Of a DNA stretch of 64,000 nt, positions 1 through 10,823 are shown piece after piece (the first letter of the stretch is position 1; the number at the start of each line of letters is the position of its first letter). The DNA comes from Ahaetulla prasina (lineage: Eukaryota; Chordata; Lepidosauria; Squamata; Colubridae): the NCBI RefSeq assembly GCF_028640845.1, contig NC_080546.1:74210551-74274550 (forward strand). Direction: 5' to 3'. The notes under the pieces are model-generated. The model did no database searches and had not been told where the DNA came from. It worked only from the letters and a program-made list of their open reading frames with translations. The translations under genes were made by a program, and so were the position numbers.

Positions 1-211
1 ACTCCATGCACATTAACTCTACTTAAACACCACTTATAAGCCTGCCTGCACTTGAGTAACTTATGTCTGACCTTCATATTCACTGGCAGATATCACTGTA
101 AACCTGAACTGAAATGTGCATGTCAAACTTTGAAAGCTGGATTAGTGGGATTTTTTGTATTGGGTTGATTGTGTTTTTAAGTGAGAAAGAAGTGGCAAAT
201 TTATGGATACC
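1..211. other. Unclassified intergenic DNA
   Basis: AT-rich sequence with no repeat family, splice signal or credible coding frame that I recognise. Confidence 0.4.
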
Positions 212-221
212 TATAGTATAC

Positions 222-466
222 TTGTCCCAGCTTCTGCCAACCTAGCAGTTTCAAAAGCACGTAAAAATGCAAGTAGAAAAAATAGGGACCACCTTTGGTG
301 GGAAGGTAACAGCGTTCCGTGTGCCTTTGGTGTTAAGTCATGCCCGCCACATGACCATGGAGACGTTGTAAAACAGCGCTGGCGCTTCAGCTTTGAAACA
401 GAGATGAGCACCGTCTCCTAGAGTCGGCAACGACTAGCATGTATGTGCGAGGGAAACCTTTACCAT
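222..466 (+). repeat. tRNA-derived squamate SINE (SINE1), 5'-truncated
   Basis: The copy starts inside the body at CTTGTCCCAGCTTCTGCC and runs to the usual end GGGAAACCTTTACC, so the tRNA-like head is missing. It is flanked by a perfect 10-bp target-site duplication, TATAGTATAC, at 212-221 and 467-476, which fixes both ends. Four complete copies and another full-length one in this window (3292, 4425, 30899, 49178, 51003) share the body. The short reading frames across it are by-products of the SINE and not genes. Confidence 0.85.
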
Positions 467-482
467 TATAGTATACACGTGT

Positions 483-1003
483 TGTTGTGTCTTGTCCGCT
501 CTCACCGCAGCCGGGGTCTGCTTATCTGCTCCCGAACACGGAGGAATGTATGCCTCCCGGTCCCAGTCCTGGCTCCATGCCCAGACAAGCTGCAGAGGAG
601 GGGGCATCCCCCGGCCCCAGCCCTGGCTCCATGCCCAGGCAAACGGAGCAGCTAGACCCCTCCCTCTCCTCCACAGCATGTGAGCCTGAGGAAAGTTTAC
701 TTCCAACAACAGCTGATTGGAGTGACCCTCGCATCAGAAGATTGGATAGGCGGAGGCAACAGAAGGAAGGGAGGGGCAGGCCTTAATGAGTGCTGAGTCA
801 TGGAGCCACACCCCATGGCCTATATAAAGGATCTGCTTTCTGGCAGTCTCTGAGTCAGGCAAAGTCGAACTTATCTTGCTGAAGTCACTTACTGATCTCC
901 TGTCTGCTCTGAGGACTTTGCTAGGACTTTGGGCAGAGCTGCAGAGGCAAGCCTGATTCGGATTTCCCTGACCTGGCCGTCAGCGGAGAAGTGGGACACG
1001 ACA
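483..1003 (+). mobile_element. Solo LTR, Gypsy-type
   Basis: The 521-bp unit begins TGTTGTGTC and ends CACGACA, so it has the TG...CA termini of an LTR. It is flanked by a perfect 5-bp target duplication, CGTGT, at 478-482 and 1004-1008. A promoter-like CCTATATAAAGG sits at about 818-829. It resembles the solo LTR at 47717-48238 in start, GC-rich middle, TATA region and length. No internal region adjoins it, so it is read as the product of LTR-LTR recombination. It sits directly beside the SINE at 222-466. Confidence 0.75.
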
Positions 1004-1008
1004 CGTGT

Positions 1009-1850
1009 GTAACAGCAAATGTAATGGTAAACATTGAATCTATAGACATAAATCTAACAGTTAAATTTGTATAATTAATTTTGATGAGAAGTAAATAGTT
1101 AAGTGTTATGTTAATTTATTTTTAAAATGATATAAATCAAATATGATTGTTTGGCATGCAGCAGTCTACTACTGCATCATAATCAAGATATGTGGAACCG
1201 CAGATCAATTAATATGTTTTTATCCTAGAAATTTGCCCTATTGAGCAATAGGATTTCCTGAGTAATCATGTGCAGAATTACCTTTCATCTATTTACCAGT
1301 GCACTTATCATGGGCATAAATGTCAGCATATATATATTTGGTGCACTGCGTATAAAACTGAAGGTTTATTGAGGAAACAGTATAGCACAATTCAATTACT
1401 TCTAACAGCTCAATTTCCCTGAAATGATATTTACTGATGTTGAAAATATTTGGTTGATCTCCAAGGATTCCAGACACAATTTACTTTTATGGAAGTTCCT
1501 TAGTTTCTTTTGGCAATGCTTAAAATCCAATGTTAAATTCATGACAAGCATAAGGTTGTTGACAGTTAGATAGTATACCCTTAAAGTTCTGGAAGAAGAT
1601 GGACAAAGAATTTAAAACAAACATGAATCATAAATTTGACAGGTACTCAAATCAAGAAAGAAACTAAAGAATTGAGAAAAATAAAATTCAGTTTTTGAAG
1701 TGAATTTAAACATTTTATCTTATAGTAAATGTAAGGATTTCTAGTAGTATAGTTGCAGATTGTTATTTGGCTTATTGGTTGCAAAGCTGAATGAAAAGAT
1801 TTTTAACATTTATTTAATTACTGCCTTACCTATCTATTTCTGGGGTTTAT
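1009..1850. other. Intergenic AT-rich DNA
   Basis: No recognisable repeat family, exon or RNA gene. Short frames here lack any family motif. Confidence 0.4.
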
Positions 1851-1851
1851 A

Positions 1852-2076
1852 ATCAAACCCCCAAAACTTTAAGCTTAAACTGTCTACTGTTGACCTCACC
1901 CCATTCCTAAAAGGTTTGTAAGGGGTGTGCATAAGTGCACCCACGTGCCTACCATCCCTGTCCTAATATTCCTTTTTTACTTACTCTTTTCATGTATCCA
2001 AATTAAGTTTATATTTTTACCTGTTATTTTATATATGATTGACAAATAAATAAAATAAAATAAATATGCTATTTCA
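1852..2076 (+). repeat. LINE 3' end with (AAATA)n tail
   Basis: The segment carries CTGTCTACTGTTGACCTCACC, a conserved GTGCATAAG...CACC...GTGCCTACC block and an AAATAAAATAAAAT tail. The same 3' module recurs at 9493, 33225 and 58275. The longer copy at 33225 adds the end of an RT-ORF (a VIN...W/T...LP-type C-terminus), which suggests a CR1/L2-superclade LINE. The clade assignment is inference. Confidence 0.6.
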
Positions 2077-3283
2077 GTCCAACAGAATTCTGAATGGCTC
2101 ATGCTTCAGAAAAGTTGAATCCGTACTATGGCTGTTTGAAACTTTTTTTATTTCGTGTGGGCTCCTATATTTTCGCTGAAAACTTTTGTTCACTACCACC
2201 AAGGCTAAAAGTAAGCAACTTAGATTGTTATCATAGATGAACCCCATCGCCACATGGCCACCAAAGACATAAATCAATTTTTTTTAATAAAATATTCAAA
2301 ATATACCCTGTTTTGAGTGCATGGCAATAAGGCAAAGCGCTTATTTCAGGGTTCAAAAAAATATAAGACAGGGTCTTATTTTTGGGGAAACACGGTAGTT
2401 AGATTACCGACACACACACACACACATATGTCTTACAGTTGTAACATACACATATGTTACATATCTAAGAATGTAATGTTCTCATGTGAGATCCTTTGTT
2501 AAGGGGAATTATGAATAATACAGTTTCAGCTGAAGCCAAAATTCTCCACTTTGTTTATATGCAGAAAAATGGTAGCATTTTGCTAAATATTCTAGCTGGA
2601 GTCTCAAGTAAGACAATCTTCAGAATTTGTTTTATAGAGAATATATGATCCACTGTGTGTGGTGAAGTCATGGCTTTTTCTGTTTTCCCAATGTTTTCCC
2701 AATGTCTTCCTTTTAAAGAATGTAAAACTCTGTAAAGTTATATATTGTAAACCATTTAAGCTACAAACTTATATTCAAATATCTGTAGATGGATGTGTGA
2801 ATAAAATTAATTAAGCAGAAAATTTGCATTCGTTTTAAGTGCAAACTGTAATTCAAAAACATTTTGCTTCATTTTAAACCAAGAATCTTAGGGCAAAGCC
2901 TTAAACTGGAAAGCAAATAAAGTTGAAAGTTCTTTTCCCACACCTAGTTGTATATTAAGTCAGCATTTCAAAACATTCCCATATCTACTTCAAATCAGTT
3001 TATATTTTGTATTTATATTACTCCTTAGAAAAATGATGAATAGTTTGCATAAAATTGCTAATAATCACTTATCAGCTGATGTCAATAAGAAAACAATAAA
3101 ATCACGTAGCATATTTTTTTTTCCTATTGATTTCAGTAGAAGATCAACAGTTGATGCAATAGTTAAGGTATTGAACTTGAAGTTGGCTACCCAGGTTCAT
3201 GTTCACAAAAGCTATAGCTTTGGGCCTCTCATAGTCTCTTATTCTCATTCTTGTGTAGATTCTTATGTACAGAAAAATAAGCA
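2076..3283. other. Intergenic DNA with small repeat scraps
   Basis: A short (CA)n run is at about 2410-2426. Just before it, about 2350-2398 has a GTCTTATTTTTGGGGAAACACGGTA-like sequence that looks like the end of a degraded transposable element I cannot name. The rest is unclassified and AT-rich. Confidence 0.35.
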
Positions 3284-3291
3284 TACACAAT

Positions 3292-3647
3292 AAGGGATTG
3301 TGTATGGTGACTCAGTGGCTAAGATGCTGAGCTTGATCAAAATGTCGACAATTCAGCGGTTCGAATCCCTAGTGCCACGTAATTGGGTGAGCTTCTGTTA
3401 TTTGTCCCAGCTTCTGCCAACCTAGCAGTTCGAAAGCACGTAAAAAATGCAAGTAAGAAAATAGGGATCACCTTTGGTGGGAAGGTAACAGCGTTCTGTG
3501 AGCTTTTGGCATTTAGTCATGCTGGCCACATGGAGACGTCTTCGGACAGCGCTGGCTCTTCGGCTTTGAAACAGAGATGAGCACCGCCCCCTAGAGTCAG
3601 GAGCAACTAGTGCATACGTGTGAGGGGAACCTTTACCTTTACCTGTG
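3292..3647 (+). repeat. Full-length tRNA-derived SINE1
   Basis: The head resembles a tRNA gene with internal promoter boxes: an A-box-like TGGTGACTCAGTGGCTAAG and a B-box-like GGTTCGAATCCC at about 3358-3369. The SINE body follows and ends in CCTTTACCTTTACC. An 8-bp target duplication, TACACAAT, flanks it at 3284-3291 and 3648-3655. Confidence 0.9.
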
Positions 3648-3655
3648 TACACAAT

Positions 3656-4411
3656 CAATCCGTGCAGTACATCAAATAAATAAACAAATAATTAAAATTG
3701 TTCAATATTGTTGTACATCACCCTCTTCCCCATTCCCTTCCCCTTGAATACCATATTCATACACAGTATTTGGGTTCACATAACACAATCTTGTTTTAAG
3801 AAAACACATTTGCACTATATTGAAACAAATAAGCAAAAAACCGACTCTATATTATTGAAAATGGTAGCCTAGCTTATGCAATTTTAGACCACTAGCTGGC
3901 TTTCCATAACATGGTACTGAATCTAACAATCCCCATTATTTTCCTGTTCTAATGTATTGTGCAAACTCAGCCTTGAAGCTTAAAATCTCAATATACATGG
4001 TGCAACTATTGAGACAGTGGTTCAAAATTCTGATTTCCTGGGGATTCTTGATAGTCTCAAATATGTCAAATAAGCAGATATGGTTCAATTACATTACATA
4101 AATTTAATATCTCATTATATATTCCTCTAATTCAAATCAAATTTAATTTTTGCCGTGGTCCTATCACTTCTTCAAAGTTATTCTTCTCACCTTGTACAAA
4201 CTGTCTCCTTTCTCTCTAAAAAGGTGAGGCTGACCCTTTGGCCTGAAGAAGATTGTGCATCAGTATTTTATGTGATATTAGATAATTGGGCCAATAAAAA
4301 AGATGAGATTAAATAGTTAATCTAAACAGTTCCTTCAATAATGGGATTGGAAACCAAGCTTCTCTGTTTCAAATGACTGTTGCTTTGTGATGCTTACTGC
4401 TTAATTGCTGT
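3656..4411. other. Intergenic AT-rich DNA
   Basis: No recognisable gene, RNA or repeat family beyond simple AT-rich sequence. Confidence 0.4.
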
Positions 4412-4424
4412 CACATTACCATAA

Positions 4425-4784
4425 AGGTAAAGGTAAAAGTTCCCTTCGCACATATGTGCTAGTCGTTGCCGACTCTAGGGGACGGTGCTCCTCTCCATTT
4501 CAAAGCTGAAGAGCCACCGCTGTCCGAAGACGTCTCTGTGGTCATGTGGCTGGCATGACTAAACGCCAAAAGTGCACAGAACGCTGTTACCTTCCCACCA
4601 AAGGTGGTCCCTATTTTTTCTACTTGCATTTTTACGTGCTTTCGAAACTGCTAGGTTGGCAGAAGCTGGGAAAAGTAATGGGAGCTCACCCCGTTACACA
4701 GCAGCACTAGGGATTCGAACTGCTGAACTGCTGACCTTTCGATCGACAAGCTCAACGTCCTAGCCCCTGAGCCACCATGTCCCT
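4425..4784 (-). repeat. Full-length tRNA-derived SINE1
   Basis: This is the reverse complement of the SINE1 consensus: tail AAAGGTAAAGG on the left, tRNA-like head (GGATTCGAAC B-box complement and CTGAGCCACCATGTCCC) on the right. A perfect 13-bp target duplication, TCACATTACCATA, lies at 4412-4424 and 4785-4797. Confidence 0.92.
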
Positions 4785-4797
4785 TCACATTACCATA

Positions 4798-5473
4798 CTG
4801 CTTACCAAAGAAATAAATTATGTGTCTGACACTTGCAATACAGTTATTCAATGTTTATCATCAGTCTAGCTGGCTATATATGCATTTAATGTATGATAGT
4901 AATAATTGGCCAACTGCTTTTTCCTGAAATTATTTCATCCATTTATTTTTTTAAAAATGAATCTTAGCAGTAAATCCTCCGAACTATAGTTCAATTGAAA
5001 AGTCGATATTGAATTCAATCTCTCTTAGGCATTAAGTATGCAAATTTATTTATTGCCAGAGAAATATAAGGAAACAGGATATACTAAGACATCTCTAGAA
5101 GCTTTTTTTCCCCAATTTAATACAAGTTTGCAATCTATTACTTTTTGAATCCTCTCCTTTTACTGTTAAAAATATAGACAACAGAATATCCTGTTACTAA
5201 AGTGTTGTGTGATAATCTGAAACCACAAGTAGCCCGGATATCACACATAAAAGAGGTTTGCTTTTTTTTTTTTCATCTGTATAGTGGTTTGAGCAAATTA
5301 GCTGAAGGAATATATACTATAATTTTATCAGCATGCTATAAATAAGTGAAAGTACATTGGTTACAATGATTCAAATTTACCTTAATTATTTATACAGCTG
5401 TCTTGAGTTTTGTGTATATATGTGTATAGTTTACCATTTTTAATGGTAACAGTTTTTATTCTACAGAGAATAA
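4798..5473. other. Intergenic AT-rich DNA
   Basis: No recognisable family. A T-tract lies near 5260-5272. Confidence 0.35.
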
Positions 5474-5987
5474 AGACTTCTACAGAGGAATAATTGAATC
5501 TGTCATCTGTACCTCTATAACTGTCTGGTTTGGTTCTGCAACCCAACAAGACAGACACAGACTTCAGAGGATTATTAGAACTGCAGAAAAAAACAATTAC
5601 TACCAACCTGCCTTCCATTGAGGACCTGTATACTGCACAAGTCAAAAAGAGGGCTGTGAAAATATTTACAGAACCCTCATGTCCTGGACATAAAGTATGT
5701 TAAGTCCTACCCTCAAAACATCACTATAGAACATTGTACACCAGAATAACTAGACACAAGAACAGTTTTTTCCTGAACGCCATCACTCTGCTAAACAAAT
5801 AATTCCCTCAATACTGTCAAACTAGTTACTGAGTCTGTATTACTATTAGTCTTCTCATCATTCCTATCACCCATCTCTTCTCACTTATGACTGCATGACT
5901 GTAACCTTGTGGCTAGTATCCTTAAGATTTATATTGACTGTTTCCCTATGACTATCATTAAGTGTTGTACCTTATGAGTCTAGTTTA

Positions 5988-6345
5988 ACAAAAAGAAGGA
6001 CTAGGGGAGACATGATAGCAGTGTTCCAATATCTCAGGGGTTGCCACAAAGAAGAGGGAGTCGGGCTGTTCTCCAAAGCACCTGAGGGTAGAACAAGAAG
6101 CAATGAGTGGAAACTGATCAAAGAAAGAAGCAACTTAGAACTAAGGAGAAATTTCCTGACAGTTAGAACAATTAATAAGTGGAACGACTTGCCTTCAGAA
6201 GTTGTGAATGCTCCAACACTGGAAATTTTTAAGAAAATGTTGGATAACCATCTGACTGAGATGGCGTAGGGTTTCCTGCCTGGGCAGGGGGTTGGACTAG
6301 AAGGCCTCCAAGGTCCCTTCCAACTCTGATGTTATGTTATATTAT
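5988..6345 (+). mobile_element. CR1 LINE 3' end nested in Snake1
   Basis: It encodes the C-terminal end of a CR1-type ORF2 (pattern FQYLRGCHKEEG...LFSKAPEG...LRRNFLTVR...WNDLPSEVV, stop at about 6267-6269). The typical 3' UTR GGTTGGACTAGAAGGCCTCCAAGG follows, ending in short TGTTATG-like repeats. Snake1 3' UTR sequence continues on both sides, so the CR1 piece is the younger insertion. A second, antisense CR1 copy is at 18080-18500. Confidence 0.75.
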
Positions 6346-6428
6346 GAATGTATCTTTTCTTTTATGTACACCGAGAGCGTATGCAGCAAGACGAATTCCT
6401 TGTGTGACCAATCACACTTGGCCAATAA

Positions 6429-6500
6429 AAATTCTATTCTATTCTATTCTATTCTATTCTATTCTATTCTATTCTATTCTATTCTATTCTATTCTATTCT
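6429..6500 (+). repeat. (ATTCT)n microsatellite
   Basis: About fourteen pentanucleotide units directly follow the Snake1 3' end GGCCAATAAA. It is the tail of that LINE copy, extended into a microsatellite. Confidence 0.95.
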
Positions 6501-7542
6501 ACATCAGTGGTTGAGGTATAAATTTGGATAATTGTCATATCAGTTATCTATAAATTCTAATTAATATTATTTGGTAATTGAGTCCAGCATACCAAAATTT
6601 TACCCTAAATATATTCTGTGTGTCTTAATTTCAACAACATTCCTTTTTTTTCTTTTTCATACCCCTAGTAGTGAATAGTATGATTTTCTACTTTAAATGT
6701 GTAATTCCAGTAATTTTGATTTACTGATATTTTTCAACTTGTTGTGGCTTTATGTCATTTTTCACTCTACTGAACTTGCCAGGTTCATGCTTATTTGGTT
6801 TCAAGTTCCCACTGTAATTCTGCCTTTGCAGAAAAAGCCAGTAATTTTGGCCATATACATTTTCAGCGCAGATCATTTTTCAGCACATTAAAAAAAAAAT
6901 CCTCCAGAGACAAAACTACTTGCAGGACTCAGTTTAACTATAAGTGTTTCCTCATTATAATGCCATTAACTCTAAATCAACTACTCATTCTGACTGAAGA
7001 AGAAAATTCACATAAAAAGGTTACATCTTACAATCTTGTGGGAAATCCAGGTCCTCCCGTTGGACCAAAAAGGAACTCCAAGGAGCTGATCCATCCACTG
7101 ATTCCTCTTTCCATGACAGCTGATAGCTCCACTTTCTATGCAGGCCATCTACAGTTGTCAGAACCATGAGCAGTTATTTTTGAGTAGGTTCTTTTGTTGT
7201 TCATCACCTATAGGCAGAATCCTGCTGGATATATTCTGGACATTGCTAGGAAATGGAACTACAAATGGCAGGCCAGGAAAATAATTTGAAAAAGGACAAT
7301 TTATTGGACATATAAAAGAAACAGGCTGAAATTTTAAAAATTAAAGAGCAGGTACAAATGCAAACCACAATCTATAGAGAAAAGAGAAGGTCCAAACAAA
7401 GTTTTTTTGGCAGTGGAAAAGGGATGATATGAGCCATCTTGGTTAAAATGTGCATCATGACTAGTATAGATATGGAATCATGGCCTGGAGATAAATCAAT
7501 AATAAAAGCTAGAGATACTGGATGTCAGACATGGATGTGTAT
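6501..7542. other. Intergenic DNA
   Basis: Frames of up to 124 codons occur around 6795-7169 but contain no recognisable domain and no splice context. No repeat family recognised. Confidence 0.35.
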
Positions 7543-7808
7543 CAGTGGTGGGTTTCAAAAATTTTTACTACCTGTTCTATGGGCATGGCTTGGTGGGTGT
7601 GGCATTGCTTGGTGGGCGTGGCTTGGTGGGCATGGCAGGGGAAGGTTACTGCAAAATCCCCATTCCCTCCTGATCAGCTGGGACTTGGGAGGCAAAGAAT
7701 AGATGGGAGCTGGGCCAGTCAGAATTTTTACTACCAGTTCTCCGAACTACTCAAAATTTCCACTATTGGTTCTCCAGAACTGGTCAGAACCTGCTGAAAC
7801 CCACCTCT

Positions 7809-7809
<1 letters not shown>
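7543..7809. mobile_element. hAT-type MITE (family A)
   Basis: The ends form terminal inverted repeats, CAGTGGTGGGTTTCA at the left and TGAAACCCACCTCTG at the right. CAG termini and 8-bp target duplications are hAT hallmarks. The copies at 20268-20573 and 37559-37835 are homologous, and the former has a perfect 8-bp duplication. The interior has GGGCATGGCTTGGTGGGTG-like tandem pieces and no transposase. The target duplication here is obscured by the adjoining (TG)n. Confidence 0.8.

Positions 7810-7867
<58 letters not shown>
7810..7867. repeat. (TG)n microsatellite
   Basis: About 28 TG units immediately follow the right end of the hAT MITE. Confidence 0.95.
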
Positions 7868-7868
<1 letters not shown>

Positions 7869-9420
7869 GTAAATAGTGGGTGTAATAGTCCTGCTGGCTT
7901 CTGATGGTGGGATTTAGCCCTACTGCAAATGTGGCAAGATGCTACATAGCCTTTGATGTCTGCTGTTGTTTTAGATCCCCCAAATTTCTTAACATTTTAT
8001 GCAGCTGTTTATTGTGGCAAAGCTGCAAAACCTTTTATCTCAAAGGTGGAGGAACCACAATTCTTCCCTTCTACTACAATGCATTTTCCTCCACCAAACA
8101 TGGAGATACAGTAACTGATAACTCCTTGAAGTCATCTCTCTGGGTCCACAATAAATGGTCTGCAGTGCCTTGTCGAACTTAATTCACTTGTGGCAACGTA
8201 GGGATTCTAGATTCATTCCTCTTTTCACTCTGCCCTCAGATTGGCCATTCTTTCTCCTACACAAATGTCTTTATTTTGTTTTGTATTTAGGTGTGGTATC
8301 CTACTTTATGGAACCCTTTCTCCACCTTCAGTATGTTATTGATGTTCTACTTGCCACTTCATGCTTGCAAGAAACATGCAGCTGAGTTGCATTCGTACGA
8401 TTTGAGGCTGCCAGGGAGTATAAAGTCAGTGTTTGAAGCAGGCCTGCAACCCTTCATCTGCAGAATGTTTATCCCTAATTGAGAGACAACTGCCTGGCAC
8501 TGAGGAAAAGATGCAGAATGAATTGATATCCTTGTTTGTTTCCCAATATTGATACAGCATCCAGAACGTTTCTATTAAAAGAAGTTTAATAGAAGGCAAA
8601 GTTTATGCCAGGAACAATTAAGCTATAAATACAGCCCTGGTCTATTATCATCAGTAGCAGACTACGATGTATGTTTGTAGATAATCTTAAAATTGAATTA
8701 CCGTAATACCCTTGGGCTAACAGCCATTGGTATAATTATAAACAAAGACAAGTAGTCCTAAGATCTTAATGATTACTGCATTAAATTTTTATAGATATAA
8801 TCATGAAGCTGCCATCTTCAAGTCATCCTTTTTAAAAAAAAACAACTGAATTCATACTTAAGAAAAAATGGAGAACCTATTTTTCTAGCTATCCGGTTAA
8901 GGGGGGTCTATGAAAAATCTGAAAATAGAAAGATTAAATTACACTCCCTCCATGCCAATTCCCATACTGAATGCTATCTCTTGTATTTTTATTGGCCTTT
9001 TCCTATAATTCTCCCAAAGTCAGCATGACAGGATATAACACTTTGGGGGGGGGGGGGATGACACAAAATCATTGAAAAGCCCTACACTGTATTCAAGACC
9101 AAAGGAAAAAAAATATTTGTAGACACAGTTGGAAAAGCTTGAGTTTAATGTTGTTCATACTGAGCTTCCCATAGAGCAACCTCTGCAGTTTGCTTTGTTT
9201 TTGTTTTAGTTCTGTATAAAATAAATCTACAGAGTCAATTTGTAATTTTGAACGCAAAACAAATATACAGCAATGGAAAGAAAGAGGTAAAAGTTATATG
9301 AAGAAATAATAAATTTCTTCCCTTTTATCACTTGATTGAAGTAAAGTAAATATTTGCTCTGCCTGGAACTGCCTCACTTTTTCTTGTCAGATCTGCTGAA
9401 TTATTATGGTCTGTTTGGTA
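7868..9420. other. Intergenic DNA
   Basis: No family recognised. A run of about 13 G lies near 9044-9057. Frames of 60-90 codons have no domain signature. Confidence 0.35.
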
Positions 9421-9428
9421 CTTTAGAG

Positions 9429-9681
9429 CAGAGGTCTCTCCAACCTTGACAATTTGAAGACTTGTGGACTTCAACTCCCAGAATTCTGGGTGCATAAGGG
9501 GCCTGCATAAGAGCACCAGCGTGCCTACCATCCCTATCCAAATGTTCCCTTCAATTGTATTCATTTTATGTATTCAATTCATACTTATACTTATATATAT
9601 TATTTAATATGTATTCGACAAAATAAATAAATAAAATAAATAAATAAATAAAATAAAGTTGCCGAAGGTTACAGATCTCTG
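9429..9681. mobile_element. Foldback hAT element (family B) split by a LINE 3' end
   Basis: The left arm begins CAGAGGTCTCTCCAACC and the right arm ends GGTTACAGATCTCTG. A perfect 8-bp target duplication, CTTTAGAG, lies at 9421-9428 and 9682-9689. The left arm includes the GACTTGTGGACTTCAACTCC stretch of the family (other copies at 25104, 53982 and 61879). Most of the interior is a LINE 3' end. Confidence 0.8.
9493..9656 (+). repeat. LINE 3' end with (AAATA)n tail, nested in hAT
   Basis: This is the same 3' module as at 1852, 33225 and 58275: GGCCTGCATAAGAGCACCAGCG, CTACCATCCC, ATGTATTCAATTCAT, then AAATAAATAAAATA repeats. It interrupts the foldback hAT. Confidence 0.75.
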
Positions 9682-9757
9682 CTTTAGAGCAAGGCTGGTT
9701 AGAGTATCCTCTAAGACTGAGAAGGTTCCTCTTGACAAATGCCTTACTTAGCGCACA

Positions 9758-9797
9758 TCCAATGGCACAGTCTGTAGAGATTCTCAGTCATCCAGGT
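9758..9797 (-). repeat. PLE 3' terminus scrap
   Basis: The antisense strand reads AACCTGGATGACTGAGAATC, the same terminus found at the end of the Penelope-like element at 37920-38705. Only about 40 bp remain. Confidence 0.5.
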
Positions 9798-9817
9798 TAT
9801 GGTTCACCATTCAAAGG

Positions 9818-10369
9818 GTGTTCACCCCAAATGATCTGGATTTAGGAGATATAGTGAAAGAACCGTTGTCATGGTCAGATCATTTTCTCCTTCGCCTAGA
9901 CTTTCGAACCGCTGCTCACCACCGCAGGGAGATGGAGCCGATGCGTTGGTTCCGTCCCAGGCGCCTGATGGACCCGGAGAGGTTCCTGACGGAGCTTGGG
10001 CCGTTTCCTGAGGATCTTACCCACGGCACGACTGAAGAACTAGTTGCGGCTTGGGAACGGGCCTCAGCTGGGGCTTTGGACCGTGTCGTGCCTTTGCGGC
10101 CTCTGACCCGGCGCAGATCTCAATTGGCTCCCTGGTTCTCCGGGGAGCTGAGAGAGATGAAACGCCGGAGAAGACGCCTAGAGAGTGTTTGGAGGTCCAG
10201 CCGTTCCGAGGCTGATCGGACACTAGTGAGGTCCTTTACTAGGACCTACCTAGTGGCAATGAGGGAGGCGAAACGTTCCTACATTTCCACCCTCATTGCA
10301 TCGGCAGATAACCGCCCGGCCGCCCCAGCCAGTGACCCGTTCCCTCCTTCAACAGGAGGGACGGGATGA
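9818..10369 (+). pseudogene. L2 ORF2 fragment: endonuclease end and linker
   Basis: A 183-codon open stretch spans the C-terminal end of the apurinic/apyrimidinic-type endonuclease (SDH signature in the first 25 residues) and a basic linker rich in R and E (about residues 85-160). It shifts frame at about 10300-10370 into the frame that carries the RT N-terminus (10296-10904). In a functional L2 this is the region between target-DNA nicking and the polymerase. Here it is a decayed retroelement gene. Confidence 0.75.
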
Positions 10370-10823
10370 CCCCCTGCAGGGACGAGCTGAGGAGTTTAAC
10401 GGTTATCTATACGATAAAATTGTTCAGCTTCGTGATGGCTTGGATCATGATTGCGATGATTCAGCCGAGGCAGCAGAGACTCGTCTTGTTGAGGTTATTT
10501 GGGATGAGTTTGAGTCTGTGGCTCTCGAGGACGTGGACAGGTTGCTGGGGAGGTTGAATGCAACTACGTGTTTACTGGACCCCTGCCCTTCCTGGTTAGT
10601 ACTGGCTGCTCAGGAAGTGACACGAGGCTGGCTCCAGGGGATTATAAATGCTTCTTTGGTTGAAGGGGCTTTCCCCACCGCCTTGAAGGAGGCGGTGGTG
10701 AGACCTCTCCTGAAGAAGCCTTCCCTGGACCCAGCTATTTTGGGTAATTATCGTCCAGTCTCCAACCTTCGCTTTTTAGCGAAGGTTGTAGAGAGTGTGG
10801 TTGCATGGCAGCTTCCCCGGCAC
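10296..10823 (+). pseudogene. L2 reverse transcriptase, N-terminal part
   Basis: The frame carries an L2-type pre-RT region and RT motif 1 (VVRPLLKKPSLDP, GNYRPVSNLRFLAKVVE). It is cut at 10823 by the solo LTR. The rest of the RT follows beyond the LTR at 11381. It retains no start codon of its own and is not a host gene. Confidence 0.78.

Larger units (their letters stand above)
5474..6500 (+). mobile_element. Snake1-type LINE, 5'-truncated, with internal CR1 piece
   Basis: It begins in the C-terminal part of the RT reading frame (FYRGIIES...SITVWFGSA...QD) and matches the 3' part of the long copy at 14300-16885 through its 3' UTR. It then ends at CACTTGGCCAATAAAAATT followed by an (ATTCT)n tail. 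The frame is broken. The 3' UTR is split at about 5990 by a CR1-like fragment and resumes at about 6346 (TGTATCTTTTCTTTTATGTAC). The left boundary is approximate. Confidence 0.8.

Noticed and set aside
203..421. Small frame with a plausible length at the start of the window
   Set aside because: Lies wholly within a SINE1 copy; the same peptide-like sequence recurs in other copies.
3340..3375. tRNA-like internal promoter boxes in SINE1/SINE2/SINE3 copies
   Set aside because: They are SINE heads with SINE bodies and target duplications. No copy folds into a credible functional tRNA.
6429..6500. CRISPR-like regular repeats
   Set aside because: Pentanucleotide microsatellites at LINE ends in a vertebrate genome; no spacers.
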